DNA of 64,000 nt. Source: Metamycoplasma cloacale (lineage in GTDB: Bacteria; Bacillota_I; Bacilli_A; Mycoplasmatales; Metamycoplasmataceae). The notes beneath the pieces were generated by a model. It made no database searches. It saw only the letters and a program-made list of their open reading frames with translations, and was not told where the DNA came from. A program made the translations under genes and the position numbers. Numbering within the stretch: the first letter of the stretch is position 1; the number at the start of each line of letters is the position of its first letter. The stretch is from NCBI RefSeq assembly GCF_900660735.1, contig NZ_LR215049.1, forward strand, positions 434,001 to 498,000. Reading direction: 5' to 3'. Below are positions 23,973-33,248 of the stretch, piece after piece.

Positions 23973-24010
23973 AATGAATTAGTGCAATATCTAATTCATT
24001 TTCTTTTTTA
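23973..24010 (+). terminator. lipoprotein gene terminator
   Basis: AATGAATTAG pairs with CTAATTCATT around an eight-base loop, followed by TTCTTTTTT. Confidence 0.85.
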
Positions 24011-24052
24011 CAGTCCTGAAATAATTTTATTAAAATTATATTAGGAGATTTT

Positions 24053-24559
24053 ATGAAAAAAGAAATTAGACAAATAGCTATTGCATCATTAGTTTTCAAT
24101 ATATTAGCCGTTATTGCCTATACAATCGGAATAATTACTGTTGTTGCTAGTGCTTTTATTGGTACAACTAAAGGATCTGCAACAATAGAATTATTAACTC
24201 TAAATCTTAAAACTATGTTAAGTTGAATTTCAATTTTTTCAGTTGTTATTCTTGTCTTAAATATTTTATTAGCAATTAAAATGCACAGAATTGGAGCTCA
24301 AGCACTTTTAATTTTAGGTATATTCTTCTTTATACCTTCATTCTTTATATTACCTAAAATTATTTCAGGTAACGAATTAATAAGACTATCTGCGGTAAAA
24401 GCAGAAGAAGAAATGCAAAAAACACTAGAAGATATTTGAACTCAAACAGAAAGCGTCAAACAAACCGAAGATCAAGAAAACGTAGAAACACAAGAAGAAT
24501 TAGAAATTAATAAACCAGTTGTATCTGAAATAAATGATGACAATATAGATAAAAACTAA
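24053..24559 (+). CDS. small membrane protein with acidic tail
   Basis: 168 residues. Three hydrophobic segments (about 9-37, 55-80 and 86-105) and then a Glu/Gln-rich cytoplasmic tail (AEEEMQKTLEDIW to the end). The order of segments and the IKMHRIGAQALLILGIF stretch resemble the small proteins at 47272-47682 and 58062-58418, so the three are probably distant members of one family. Preceded by TAGGAGAT. Function unknown. Confidence 0.72.
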
Positions 24560-24573
24560 CTTCTGTATAAATT

Positions 24574-24605
24574 AAAAAAATGCTTAATTAAAAGCATTTT
24601 TTTAA
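24574..24605. terminator. bidirectional terminator between convergent genes
   Basis: AAAATGCTT (24577-24585) pairs with AAGCATTTT (24592-24600), with A-runs before and T-runs after, so it can end transcription from both the membrane-protein gene (plus) and clpB (minus). Confidence 0.85.
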
Positions 24606-26752
24606 TTTACTGAAGTAGGAGAAGTAGATATTTCAATTGAGTTATTATTCATATATAAATAAACAATTTGATTTTCTTTGAATTCTTCTTCAATGATTTT
24701 AATAGCTAATTTAGCTTCAATTTCTTTTTGAATAAATCTTTTAATAGGACGCGCGCCAAAGGCAGGATCATGGGCAGACTTAGCAATATATTTTAAAACA
24801 TCTTCATTAATTTGGACATTAATGTTTTGATTATCAGCAATTCTTTTAATCAATTTATTTAATTCGAGTTTGGTAATTTCTTCAATAATATTAATGTTTA
24901 AACTATTAAATGGAATAATTTCATCAATTCTATTAATAAATTCTGGTTTAAATTTTAAAGCTAACATTGATTTCATTTTTGAACTACTAAAGTTATTCTG
25001 TAATATTTCTGTGCTTCCAATGTTTGAGGTCATAATAATTATTGTATTTCTGAAGTTAATAATTTTTCCTCTTGCATCTGTAATTTGACCATTATCTAAA
25101 ATTTGCAACAATAAATTCAATATATCTGGATGAGCTTTTTCTATTTCATCAAACAATACAATTGAATATGGATTTTGACGAATTTTTTCTGTTAATTGAC
25201 CACCTTTTTGTGAATCTACATAACCAGGAGCAGAACCAATTAAACGTGTGCTTGAATATTTTTCCATATATTCAGACATATCTAATCTGACTATGTGATT
25301 TTCATCGTCAAAAAGTGCTTCTGCTAATGCTTTAGATAATTCCGTTTTACCAACACCAGTTGGTCCTAAAAACATAAATGAACCAATTGGACGGTTAGGG
25401 TCGTTAATATTTGCTTTTGCACGAATAATTGCTTGACTTACTTGATGAATAGCTTCTGTTTGACCTTTAACACGTAAATTCAAGCTTTCTTCTAAATTTA
25501 AAATTTTATGTCTTTGAGATTCAAGTAATTTAGTTACTGGTATTCTTGATCATTTAGAAACAATGTTAGCCACTTCTTCTGCATCAACTGTTTCTTTTAT
25601 TAAACGATTCTTACGGCTGTTTAATTTAACTTCATATTCAGTTAAATTCTTTTCTAATTCAGGAATTAAAAAGTATTTAATTTTTGAAGCTTGTTCATAT
25701 TTACCTTCATTTTGCATCAAAATCAATTTATTTTTTAAATCATCTAAATTTTCTTTAATTGAACTAAATTTTTGAATATCTTCTTTTTCCTCTTTTCATC
25801 TTAATTCAAGATTCTTTTCTTTTTCTTTTAATATATTTAGTTCACTATCAATTTCTGATAATCTTTCTTTTGATTTAGTAGATAATTTTTCTTCATCTTT
25901 CAAAGCAACTTTTTCGATTTCTAATTTAGCAATTTGCAATTTAATTTTTTCTAATGGTTCTGGAATGTAATTCATTTCAGTTTTAATATTTGAAGCCGCT
26001 TCATCAATTAAATCAATTGCTTTGTCGGGTAGAAAACGATCTGAAATATATCTTGCAGATAAATTGGCCGCTGCAACTAGAGCTTCATCTTCAATTTTTA
26101 CTTCATGAAATGTTTCATATCTTTCTTTAATTCCTCTTAGAATAGTAATCGTATCTTCGACGCTAGGTTCTGCAATATATACTTTTTGCATTCTTCTTTC
26201 TAAAGCTGGATCTTGTTCGATATGTTCACGATATTCATCTAATGTAGTTGCACCAATTAAGTGCAATTGTCCCCTTGCCATTAGAGGTTTTAATATATTC
26301 GCTGCATCCATATCGTTTTTGCCAGTCGAACCAGCACCTACTAACATATGAATTTCATCAATGAATAAAATAATTTCACCATCTGATTTAACAACTTCAT
26401 TGACTATTTTTTTCAAACGTTCTTCAAATTGCCCCCTAAATTCAGTACCAGCTAAAATTGAAGGTAAATCTAGTTCAATAATTTGTTTATTTTTCAAATT
26501 TTCTGAAACTTGACCTTCAACAATTTTTCTTGCTAAACCTTCAACAATCGCTGTTTTACCAACTCCTGGTTCTCCAACTAAAACTGGGTTATTTTTAGTT
26601 TTTCTTGACAAAATACGTACTAATGAACGAATTTCATCATCACGATTTATGACGGGTTCTAATTTATTTTGACTAGCAAGTGATGTTAAATTTCTCCCAA
26701 ATTGTTCTAACATTTCTTTACCTGATAGATTTGGTGTATATGATGCTTGCAT
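24602..26752 (-). CDS. clpB: chaperone ClpB, form lacking the N domain
   Basis: Hexameric AAA+ disaggregase that rescues heat-aggregated proteins with DnaK. 716 residues, against about 860 in species with the N domain: the product begins directly before AAA-1. Walker A sites are GEPGVGKT (60-67) and GPTGVGKT (463-470); Walker [14 protein letters not shown] and [13 protein letters not shown]; the coiled-coil middle domain spans about 270-420. The AAA-2 sensor [14 protein letters not shown] is present. AGGAGG precedes the start. A perfect CIRCE element upstream shows HrcA control. Confidence 0.97.
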
Positions 26753-26783
26753 ATTTCATACCTCCTATTTTTTTGAACAACTT

Positions 26784-26820
26784 ACTATATATTTTAGCAC
26801 TCTTTTGGTGAGAGTGCTAA
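26784..26820 (-). promoter_or_regulatory. CIRCE operator and promoter of clpB
   Basis: TTAGCACTC (26794-26802), nine spacer bases, GAGTGCTAA (26812-26820): all 18 consensus positions match. CIRCE is the binding site of the heat-shock repressor HrcA. A possible -10 box TATAGT lies just downstream on the minus strand (26789-26784). Confidence 0.97.
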
Positions 26821-26827
26821 AAAAGTT

Positions 26828-26863
26828 TAATAAAAAATAGTGAATTTGGTTTTTTCACTATTT
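26828..26863 (-). terminator. leuS terminator overlapping its stop codon
   Basis: On the minus strand AAATAGTGAA (26863-26854) pairs with TTCACTATTT (26844-26835) and is followed by TTTATT. The TAG stop of leuS is inside the first arm. Confidence 0.8.
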
Positions 26864-29260
26864 AACAATAATATTAAGTATTTTATTAGGAATATAAATT
26901 ACTTTAACTATTTTGAAATCTTTAATTCATTTTTGAATATTTTCTTGTGAAGTTGCATTATTAACTACATCATCTTCTGTTCAATGTGGAAGAATTTCAA
27001 TTTGTCCTCTAACTTTACCATTAATTTGAATACCGATTTGAGGATTTTTTGAAAGAATTTTATCAATTTGAGCAAATGGTCAACTTTGATGTTCTAATGA
27101 TTTTTCTTTTAAAATGAATAATAATTCTTCAGCTAGATGAGGAGCAAATGGTGACAATAAAATCGCAAATGTTTTCAATGGAGTAATTGAATGAATATTT
27201 TCAAGTGAACCTAAATAGTTAATAAATACCATCATTTTACTAATTGCTATATTAAATTTATATTTATTAATATTGTCTTCAACATCTAGAATTAATTGAT
27301 TGATATTGCTATCTAATTCAGGATTATCATCAATTAATTTTACGTTTTTAGCAAAATATGTAAATTGATTATAAATTTTATCCAATCACTTTCTAATTCC
27401 GTCTAATGAATCGGTATTTCATGCTTTAGAATCAGTTAATGGCCCCATAAACATTTCATATACACGCAATGCATCAGCCCCGTGACTTTCAACTAATTCA
27501 TCTGGGTTAATAACGTTCCCTAAAGATTTAGACATTTTTTGACCATCTGGACCTAAAATTAAACCTTGATTGATTAATTTATAAAACGGTTCTTTTGTAG
27601 GAACAACTCCTAAATCAAACAAGAAACGATGTCAAAATCTAGCATACAATAAATGTAATACAGCATGTTCTTGACCACCAATGTATAAATCAACGGGCAA
27701 TCAACTCTCAAAACGTTTCTTAGCTTCTTCACTATTTAATGGAGCATAACTTCCATCGGGGTTTTTTAAAATATATGCTAGATAGTATCAACTAGAACCC
27801 GCTCATTGAGGCATAACATTGGTATCATGACGATATTTTTTACCATTAATTACGACATTCATTCAAGATTCAACATTAGCAAGTGGTCCTTCGGTTGAAT
27901 TTGATGATTTAATGTTTTTTACATCTGGTAATTCCACTAATTCTTTTACTAAGTATAAATTATTTTCTTCATCAAATAATACAGGGAAAGGTTCTCCTCA
28001 ATATCTTTGACGTGAAAAAATTCAATCTCTTAATTTAAAACTAATTTTTCTTGATACTTTATTATCTAAAGATAATTCAAGTTTTTCAATTGATTCTTGA
28101 ATGTTTAAACCATTAATTAAATCACTATTAATATGTAATCCATCTTCTAGATAAGGTAGGCTAGAGTTATTTTCGATTACACAATTTATTGATAAGTCAT
28201 ATTTTTTAGCAAATTCATAATCACGTTCATCATGAGCTGGAACACACATAACCGCTCCTGAACCATATGACATTAAAACATAATCGGATATTCAAATAGG
28301 AATTAATTGATTAGTTGCCGGATGGATTGCATACGAACCTAAAAACACACCGGTTTTTTCTTTAATCAATTGGGTTCTTTCTAGTTCGTTTTTTAATTTG
28401 GTTTCCTTAATATAATTTTGAACTTCAGCTCTTTTTGAAGGAAGGGTTAATTTAGCTACAAGAGGATGTTCTGGTGAGATAATCACTGCAGAAACACCAT
28501 ATAATGTATCTAATCTAGTTGTAAAAGTTTTTAATTCGTAATTATAGTTTTTAATTTTTCATAAAACTTCATGTCCAACTGATTTACCAATTCAATTCTT
28601 TTGAAGAGTTTTTAGACTTTCTGGTCAATCAAGTTCATCTAACCCTTCAAGTAATTTTTCAGCATAAGCAGTGATTTTCAAAACTCATTGTTTCATTGGT
28701 TTTTTGACAACAGGGAAATTGCCTCTTTCAGATACTTTAATCCCATTTTTTTCAATAATTTCTTCGTTTGCTAAAACAGTACCCAATCCTTCACATCAAT
28801 TGACGTCAATTTCTTCAATTGAAGCTAGACCTGCTTTATATAATTCCTTAAATATTCATTGAGTTCAAACATAGAATTTTGGATCTGTTGTATTTACTTC
28901 TTTATCATAATCATAAGAAAAACCTAAAGATTTCAATTGTTTTCTAAAATTATCAATATTTTTTAAAGTAAATGGTGCTGGATGATTACCTGTTTTTAAG
29001 GCATATTGTTCAGCTGGCAATCCAAAAGCATCTCATCCAATTGGGTGTAAAACATCGAAACCGGACAATCTTTTGTAACGACTGATGATATCAGTAGCGG
29101 TATATCCTTCTAGATGTCCAACGTGCAACCCAGCTCCTGAAGGATATGGGAACATATCTAAAATATATGCTTTTTTATTGCTTAATTCTTTGGTTTGATA
29201 AACTTTCTTTTCTTCTCAATATTTTTGTCATTTTTTTTCAATTTCAACGTGATTATACAT
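26858..29260 (-). CDS. leuS: leucyl-tRNA synthetase
   Basis: Class I synthetase charging tRNA-Leu. 800 residues. The HIGH motif appears as HVGH (46-49) in [12 protein letters not shown], and KMSKS is at about 575-579 in [13 protein letters not shown]. The CP1 editing domain is present in the middle ([31 protein letters not shown]). More than a dozen Trp are TGA, breaking the frame into short pieces under the standard code. The -10-like TAAAAT lies 9 bases before the ATG with no Shine-Dalgarno, so the mRNA may be leaderless. Confidence 0.97.
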
Positions 29261-29269
29261 AATATTATT

Positions 29270-29278
29270 ATTTTACCA
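29270..29278 (-). promoter_or_regulatory. extended -10 promoter of leuS (leaderless candidate)
   Basis: The minus strand reads TGGTAAAAT, an extended -10 (TGn plus hexamer) whose last base is 9 bases before the leuS ATG. No ribosome-binding site fits between them. Confidence 0.5.
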
Positions 29279-29282
29279 AATA

Positions 29283-29317
29283 ATAAAAAAATAAAAAGAG
29301 CAAATGTATTGCTCTTT
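29283..29317 (-). terminator. terminator of the tRNA-Tyr/tRNA-Gln unit
   Basis: Minus strand: AAAGAGCAA (29317-29309) and TTGCTCTTT (29303-29295) form a perfect 9-bp stem followed by TTATTTTTTT. Confidence 0.85.
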
Positions 29318-29333
29318 GGTATCTTTTGATAAA

Positions 29334-29408
29334 TGGCTGCCCTTGTTAGATTCGAACTAACGGATGGCGGTACCAAAAACCGCTGCCTTACCGCTTGGCT
29401 AAAGGGCA
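29334..29408 (-). tRNA. tRNA-Gln (UUG anticodon)
   Basis: 75 bases with encoded CCA. Acceptor TGCCCTT/AAGGGCA, anticodon stem GCGGT/ACCGC with loop TTTTGGT, so the anticodon is TTG (reads CAA/CAG). T arm GTTAG-TTCGAAT-CTAAC is perfect. Discriminator base G. Confidence 0.95.
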
Positions 29409-29411
29409 ATA

Positions 29412-29495
29412 TGGTGGAGGGGGAGGGATTCGAACCCCCGAACCGTTAGGAAGTGGGTTACAGCCACCCGCGTTTGGCCGCTTCGCTACCCCTCC
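29412..29495 (-). tRNA. tRNA-Tyr (GUA anticodon)
   Basis: 84 bases with encoded CCA and a long variable arm, as expected for bacterial tRNA-Tyr. Acceptor GGAGGGG/CCCCTCC, anticodon loop CTGTAAC gives GTA, T arm GGGGG-TTCGAAT-CCCTC. Three bases separate it from tRNA-Gln, so both come from one transcript. Confidence 0.95.
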
Positions 29496-29622
29496 ATCTA
29501 ATTGCTTTAACAATTATACAAAATTATAAAAAAGAAATTATAAAAACATAAGTTTTTTTATCATTTTTGGCTTTTTTTAACTAAAAAATCTGTCTATCTC
29601 AAAGAATAATTAAATACTTTAT

Positions 29623-29628
29623 TATAAT
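29623..29628 (+). promoter_or_regulatory. -10 box 7 bases before the lipid-kinase gene (leaderless candidate)
   Basis: TATAAT ends 7 bases before the ATG at 29636, so transcription would start at or next to the first codon. No Shine-Dalgarno is present. Confidence 0.55.
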
Positions 29629-29635
29629 TATCAAT

Positions 29636-30517
29636 ATGTTATACATTCTTTATAATTCGCTATCAAAAACCGGTAAGAAAAATCGTTTAATTCAACAGAT
29701 TGTTAAAAAAGCAATTAAAACATTTAAAATGAACGAATATAAACTACTAAATTTAATTCAAATAACACAACCGCAAAATTTCATTAAAATTCTTAACCAA
29801 TATAAGGATATAGTTATTATTATCGGTGGTGATGGAACACTTTATAAAATCGCTAATGAAATATATAATATTGAAAATCTACCAAAGATATATTGTTATA
29901 AAGCTGGAACTGGGAATGATTTTCTACGTTCAATTAAAGAAATTAATACAACAGAGGTTATTGAAAAGAAATTCTTTTTACTTAATCCATATCTAAAATC
30001 GCTTCCCGTCATTCAATGAAATAATAATAATAATAAAAATGTGTTTTTAAATGGAACAGGTATTGGACTAGATGCTCATATTGCTAACGGACTAAACGAA
30101 GCTAAAAATGCTAAATCTCAACGTTCATTTTTTAAATTCGCATATAAAGAATTTAAAAACTTTAAAGCTTATGATACAGTTGTTGTTAAAATTGATGGTA
30201 AGGAAATTATTTTTAAAGATGTATTATTAATTTCAATTATGAATGGAAAATACTACGGTGGTGGAATGAAAATTGCCCCATATGCCAATCGTTTATCAAA
30301 TACTTTAGATATCATTATTTTCAGTCAATTATCAAAAGCAAAATTAATCACTTTATTCCCACTTGTATATACAGGTTTACACAAGAAAATAAAAGGTGTT
30401 AACATTCTTAGAGGTACGAATATTGAAGTATATCTAGATCGCAAAGAAATAATGCAAATTGATGGTGAGATCTATCAAGATGTTCAAAGTGTAAAAATAT
30501 CAAAAGATTTAAATTAA
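29636..30517 (+). CDS. diacylglycerol kinase-family lipid kinase
   Basis: 293 residues with the DAGK catalytic-domain signatures GGDGT (64-68) and GTGND (91-95), and the later GTGIGLDAHIANG and MNGKYYGGGMKIAPYA segments that mark the second domain of the DgkB/YegS family. Such enzymes phosphorylate diacylglycerol, returning it to phospholipid synthesis at the inner leaflet. The length fits the family (about 290-310). Substrate could be another lipid. A single Trp is TGA. Confidence 0.9.
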
Positions 30518-30538
30518 ACCTTTTGATATTTTTTATTT
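30496..30538. terminator. bidirectional terminator between convergent genes
   Basis: AATATCAAAAG (30496-30506) pairs perfectly with CTTTTGATATT (30520-30530), then TTTTTATTTT. The last codons of the lipid-kinase gene form one arm. The minus strand also has a T-rich tail for the sialidase-like gene. Confidence 0.85.
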
Positions 30539-31858
30539 TGTTTTATATGGAATTCTATTATTTTTAATGTCTTCAATTAAATTATTTAAATCAATGTTAA
30601 ATGCAACAATGCATGTGTTATTTCTGTCGTTTGACTTAAATCTACCATATGTTAATGCAACTAATTTATTTTGATTGTTAATATACCCACCAAAATAACC
30701 AGTATCTGGATTTGCTTGATATTCAATATTGCCTGTTTCATTTGAATAAGTATGACCTAATTTAACTAAATATCCACTATGATTGTCATTAATAATATCA
30801 TCTATGTTATTGGCGATAAACATCATTGGACCATGAGAATATAGATATGATCTAGATTTAATATTAAATGCATTGCTATAGTAATCAATTTTTCTATATA
30901 AAATTAGAATTCTGTTATTTTTGTCAAAAAATACTTTATGTCTATCGCCAGTAATGTGATTAGGTAATTCCTTTGGTTCTGAATATGTTTCACCATAATC
31001 ATTTGATATTGCATAATATGAATTTGAGTTTCTTGCTTCTGTTCTGATTAACATCATCATTTGATTACTATTTGATATTTTAAACACTTGTACTTCAGAG
31101 AATTTACGTAATTTTTCAATATCTCTATATTGACTAAATACTTTCATTGGTTTTGATAAAACCAATTGATCGTTTTCGAAATGAATCTTAACTCTATAAA
31201 TAATAAAATCGTAATCGTGGAAATATCCATATCAAGCATCTTCTTGATTAATTTTATGTAAACTAGAAAATGCTACAATGGGATTTAACATACCTTTTTC
31301 TCATTTATATGTTTCACTATCTGCATTAGGACCAAAATAATTTTTATGTTCAGAATATGTAAGACCATCGTTAGAAATGGATATATCTAAACCTTCACCT
31401 TGCATGAATCTTGAATTTCATCCAGGTCTTGCTGATGTTAATAAATATTTCTTAGTTCCGTTATTGAAATTCAATGTAAAAATTGTTGGTGTTTCTTGTG
31501 TCTTTTTAAAACTAGTAGGGAGATTATTTAATCTTTCAGATCAAGTTAGACCATAATCATCTGATGTTTTAACAATGGTTTCACCTCTACCATGACCATT
31601 GACGTAAAATGCTACAAGTTTGTTTCCATCATTTATTGCTAATAAATCAGGATGGGCTAAATACTTATCTCTATTTCTATTATCTCCTCTGTCATCTACA
31701 ATAACGTAGTTATTACTATAAGATAAATCATAATAACCTAGTTTAACAGGAGATTTAATGGCAAAAATACATGCAAGAATTATTATAAAAGTCAAAATTG
31801 TAAAAATAATTATTAAGAAATTTCTTAATATTCTTTTTCTTCTCTTAACTACATTCAT
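30533..31858 (-). CDS. membrane-anchored BNR/Asp-box protein, sialidase-like
   Basis: 441 residues. A basic N-terminus and one hydrophobic helix (about 13-33, LIIIFTILTFIIILACIFAI) act as signal anchor; the single Cys there is not in a good lipobox. The rest shows at least three Asp-box (S-x-D-x-G-x-T-[WY]) motifs: SDDYGLTW, SNDGLTYSE and SNDYGETYSE, the mark of six-bladed beta-propellers such as sialidases (GH33). Sialidases are known surface enzymes of several mycoplasmas and release host sialic acid. The usual RIP box near the start is not clear (the region has AHPDLLAINDG), so the specific activity is uncertain. Confidence 0.75.
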
Positions 31859-31903
31859 ATTTATATTTTAATCATTTTATAGAGTTTTATGGGTAAAAAA
31901 GTA

Positions 31904-31930
31904 TTAAAAAAACTAAGCGAACTTAGTTTA
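31904..31930 (-). terminator. L11-L1 operon terminator
   Basis: Minus strand AAACTAAG-TTCG-CTTAGTTT followed by TTTTAA: perfect 8-bp stem closed by a UUCG tetraloop, 15 bases after the rplA stop. Confidence 0.9.
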
Positions 31931-31944
31931 TTTTAATTGTATAA

Positions 31945-32637
31945 TTAATCGATTTTTACTTTAACACTTGGACCCATTGTTGTAGCAACTGTAATGTTTA
32001 ATACATAAGTTCCTTTAACAGCAGCAGGTTTTAATCTTTTAATTGTGTTAATTAATGTTTCTGCGTTTTCTTTTAAAGCATTTGAATCCATTGATTTTTT
32101 ACCAACTGATGCATGGATAATTCCACCTTTATCAGCACGGTAGTTTGCTTTACCTTTTTTAAGTTCGGTTACTGCAACTGCAGGAGTTGTAGTAACTGTT
32201 CCTGTTTTAGGGTTTGGCATTAAACCTTTAGGTCCTAATTTTTTACCATATTTACCTAAAACTAACATCATTTTAGGGTCGGCAACGATTACATCAAAAT
32301 CATATTTGTCTTGGTTTAAAACTTCAGGTAATTCAGCAGCTGTATATACGTAGTCAGCTCCAGCTTCGACTGCTTGTTTTTTAGCAGTAACATCATCTGT
32401 TGCTACTAATACTTTAACTGATTTACCAGTTCCATGTGGTAAAACAATTGCTCCTCTTAATTGTTGGTCTGATTTTCTTGTATCTAAATTTAATTTAATT
32501 GCTATATCTAAAGATTCATCAAATTTTGCAAATGAAACTTTTTTAGCTAATTCAATTGCATCCAATAATGGTAATACTTGTTTTTTATCAAATTGTGCTT
32601 TTGAAGCTTGTAGATTTTTTGATAATTTTTTAGCCAT
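31945..32637 (-). CDS. rplA: 50S ribosomal protein L1
   Basis: Protein of the L1 stalk that guides tRNA exit; in many bacteria also the repressor of its own operon. 230 residues, standard length. Family blocks: FDESLDIAIKLNLDTRKSDQ, LGKYGKKLGPKGLMPNPK (the L1 signature) and ADKGGIIHASVGKKS. One-base overlap with the rplK stop. The leader of rplK carries a plausible L1-binding hairpin. Confidence 0.97.
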   Translation of the reverse strand: MAKKLSKNLQASKAQFDKKQVLPLLDAIELAKKVSFAKFDESLDIAIKLNLDTRKSDQQLRGAIVLPHGTGKSVKVLVATDDVTAKKQAVEAGADYVYTAAELPEVLNQDKYDFDVIVADPKMMLVLGKYGKKLGPKGLMPNPKTGTVTTTPAVAVTELKKGKANYRADKGGIIHASVGKKSMDSNALKENAETLINTIKRLKPAAVKGTYVLNITVATTMGPSVKVKID

Positions 32638-33080
32638 TAGTTAAGACCTTCTTTTAAGAATTCTTCATAACCTTCAACAACTATTCCCATATTTTTAGCA
32701 GTGCCAGCAATTTGTTTCATTGCTGAACGTAAATTTGTTGTGTTTAAATCAGGCATTTTATATTCAGCAATTTCTTGTAATTGAGCAATAGTAATTGATC
32801 CAACTTTTTCTTTGTTTGAAGAGCTACTACCTTTCTTCACTTTAGCAGCTTGAATTAATTTATATGATGTAGGTGATGTAAATAATTTGAAATCAAATGA
32901 TTTATCTTTATAAACTGTAATTAATACAGGAACGGGTTCTGATCCTCTATCTTTAGTTTTGTCATTAAATGCTTTAGTAAATTCAGGCATATTAATACCA
33001 ACTCCAGCCAATGCAGGACCTGGTTTTGCTTGACCAGCAGCAAATTGTAATTTTGCTTGTTTAACAATTTCTTTAGCCAT
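32637..33080 (-). CDS. rplK: 50S ribosomal protein L11
   Basis: Forms the GTPase-associated centre with 23S helices 43-44. 147 residues beginning MAKEIVKQAKLQFAAGQAKP, with PGPALAGVGINMPEF and the C-terminal MPDLNTTNLRSAMKQIAGTA. The ATG at 33080 is chosen over an upstream in-frame start because AAAGGATTT precedes it and this is the conserved N-terminus. First gene of the L11-L1 operon. Confidence 0.96.
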   Translation of the reverse strand: MAKEIVKQAKLQFAAGQAKPGPALAGVGINMPEFTKAFNDKTKDRGSEPVPVLITVYKDKSFDFKLFTSPTSYKLIQAAKVKKGSSSSNKEKVGSITIAQLQEIAEYKMPDLNTTNLRSAMKQIAGTAKNMGIVVEGYEEFLKEGLN

Positions 33081-33106
33081 AATTAAATCCTTTCGATTTT
33101 TGTGGT

Positions 33107-33139
33107 GCAAATGAATCTAAAATAAATTCTCCCACTTGC
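33107..33139 (-). promoter_or_regulatory. probable L1-binding leader hairpin of rplKA
   Basis: The minus strand reads GCAAGTG (33139-33133), GGAG, an A/T-rich loop, GATT, CATTTGC (33113-33107). The outer arms form a 7-bp stem with one G-U pair, and the asymmetric inner loop GGAG/GATT has the layout known for L1 autoregulatory sites that imitate the L1 site on 23S rRNA. It ends 26 bases before the rplK start. Identification by pattern; not tested. Confidence 0.6.
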
Positions 33140-33168
33140 TTAGAGGCAATTAATACAATTGCGCTACA

Positions 33169-33174
33169 ATTATA
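33169..33174 (-). promoter_or_regulatory. -10 box of the L11-L1 operon
   Basis: Minus-strand TATAAT in GGTATAATTG, about 90 bases before rplK. It would place the start point just before the leader hairpin. Confidence 0.6.
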
Positions 33175-33211
33175 CCAAAAATGATTAACTTTATAACACT
33201 TTTTTACATCA

Positions 33212-33241
33212 ACAAAAATAAAAGACAACTACTGTTGTCTC
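33212..33241 (-). terminator. terminator of the coiled-coil surface protein gene
   Basis: Minus strand AGACAAC-AGTA-GTTGTCT, a perfect 7-bp stem, followed by TTTATTTTTG, 9 bases after the stop. Confidence 0.88.
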
Positions 33242-33248
33242 ATATTTT

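Noticed and set aside
33107-33180. Degenerate tRNA-like sequence upstream of rplK (TAGCGCAATTG ... CACCA)
   Set aside because: It resembles a tRNA superficially but has no T loop and no acceptor pairing; the same bases fit an L1-binding leader much better.
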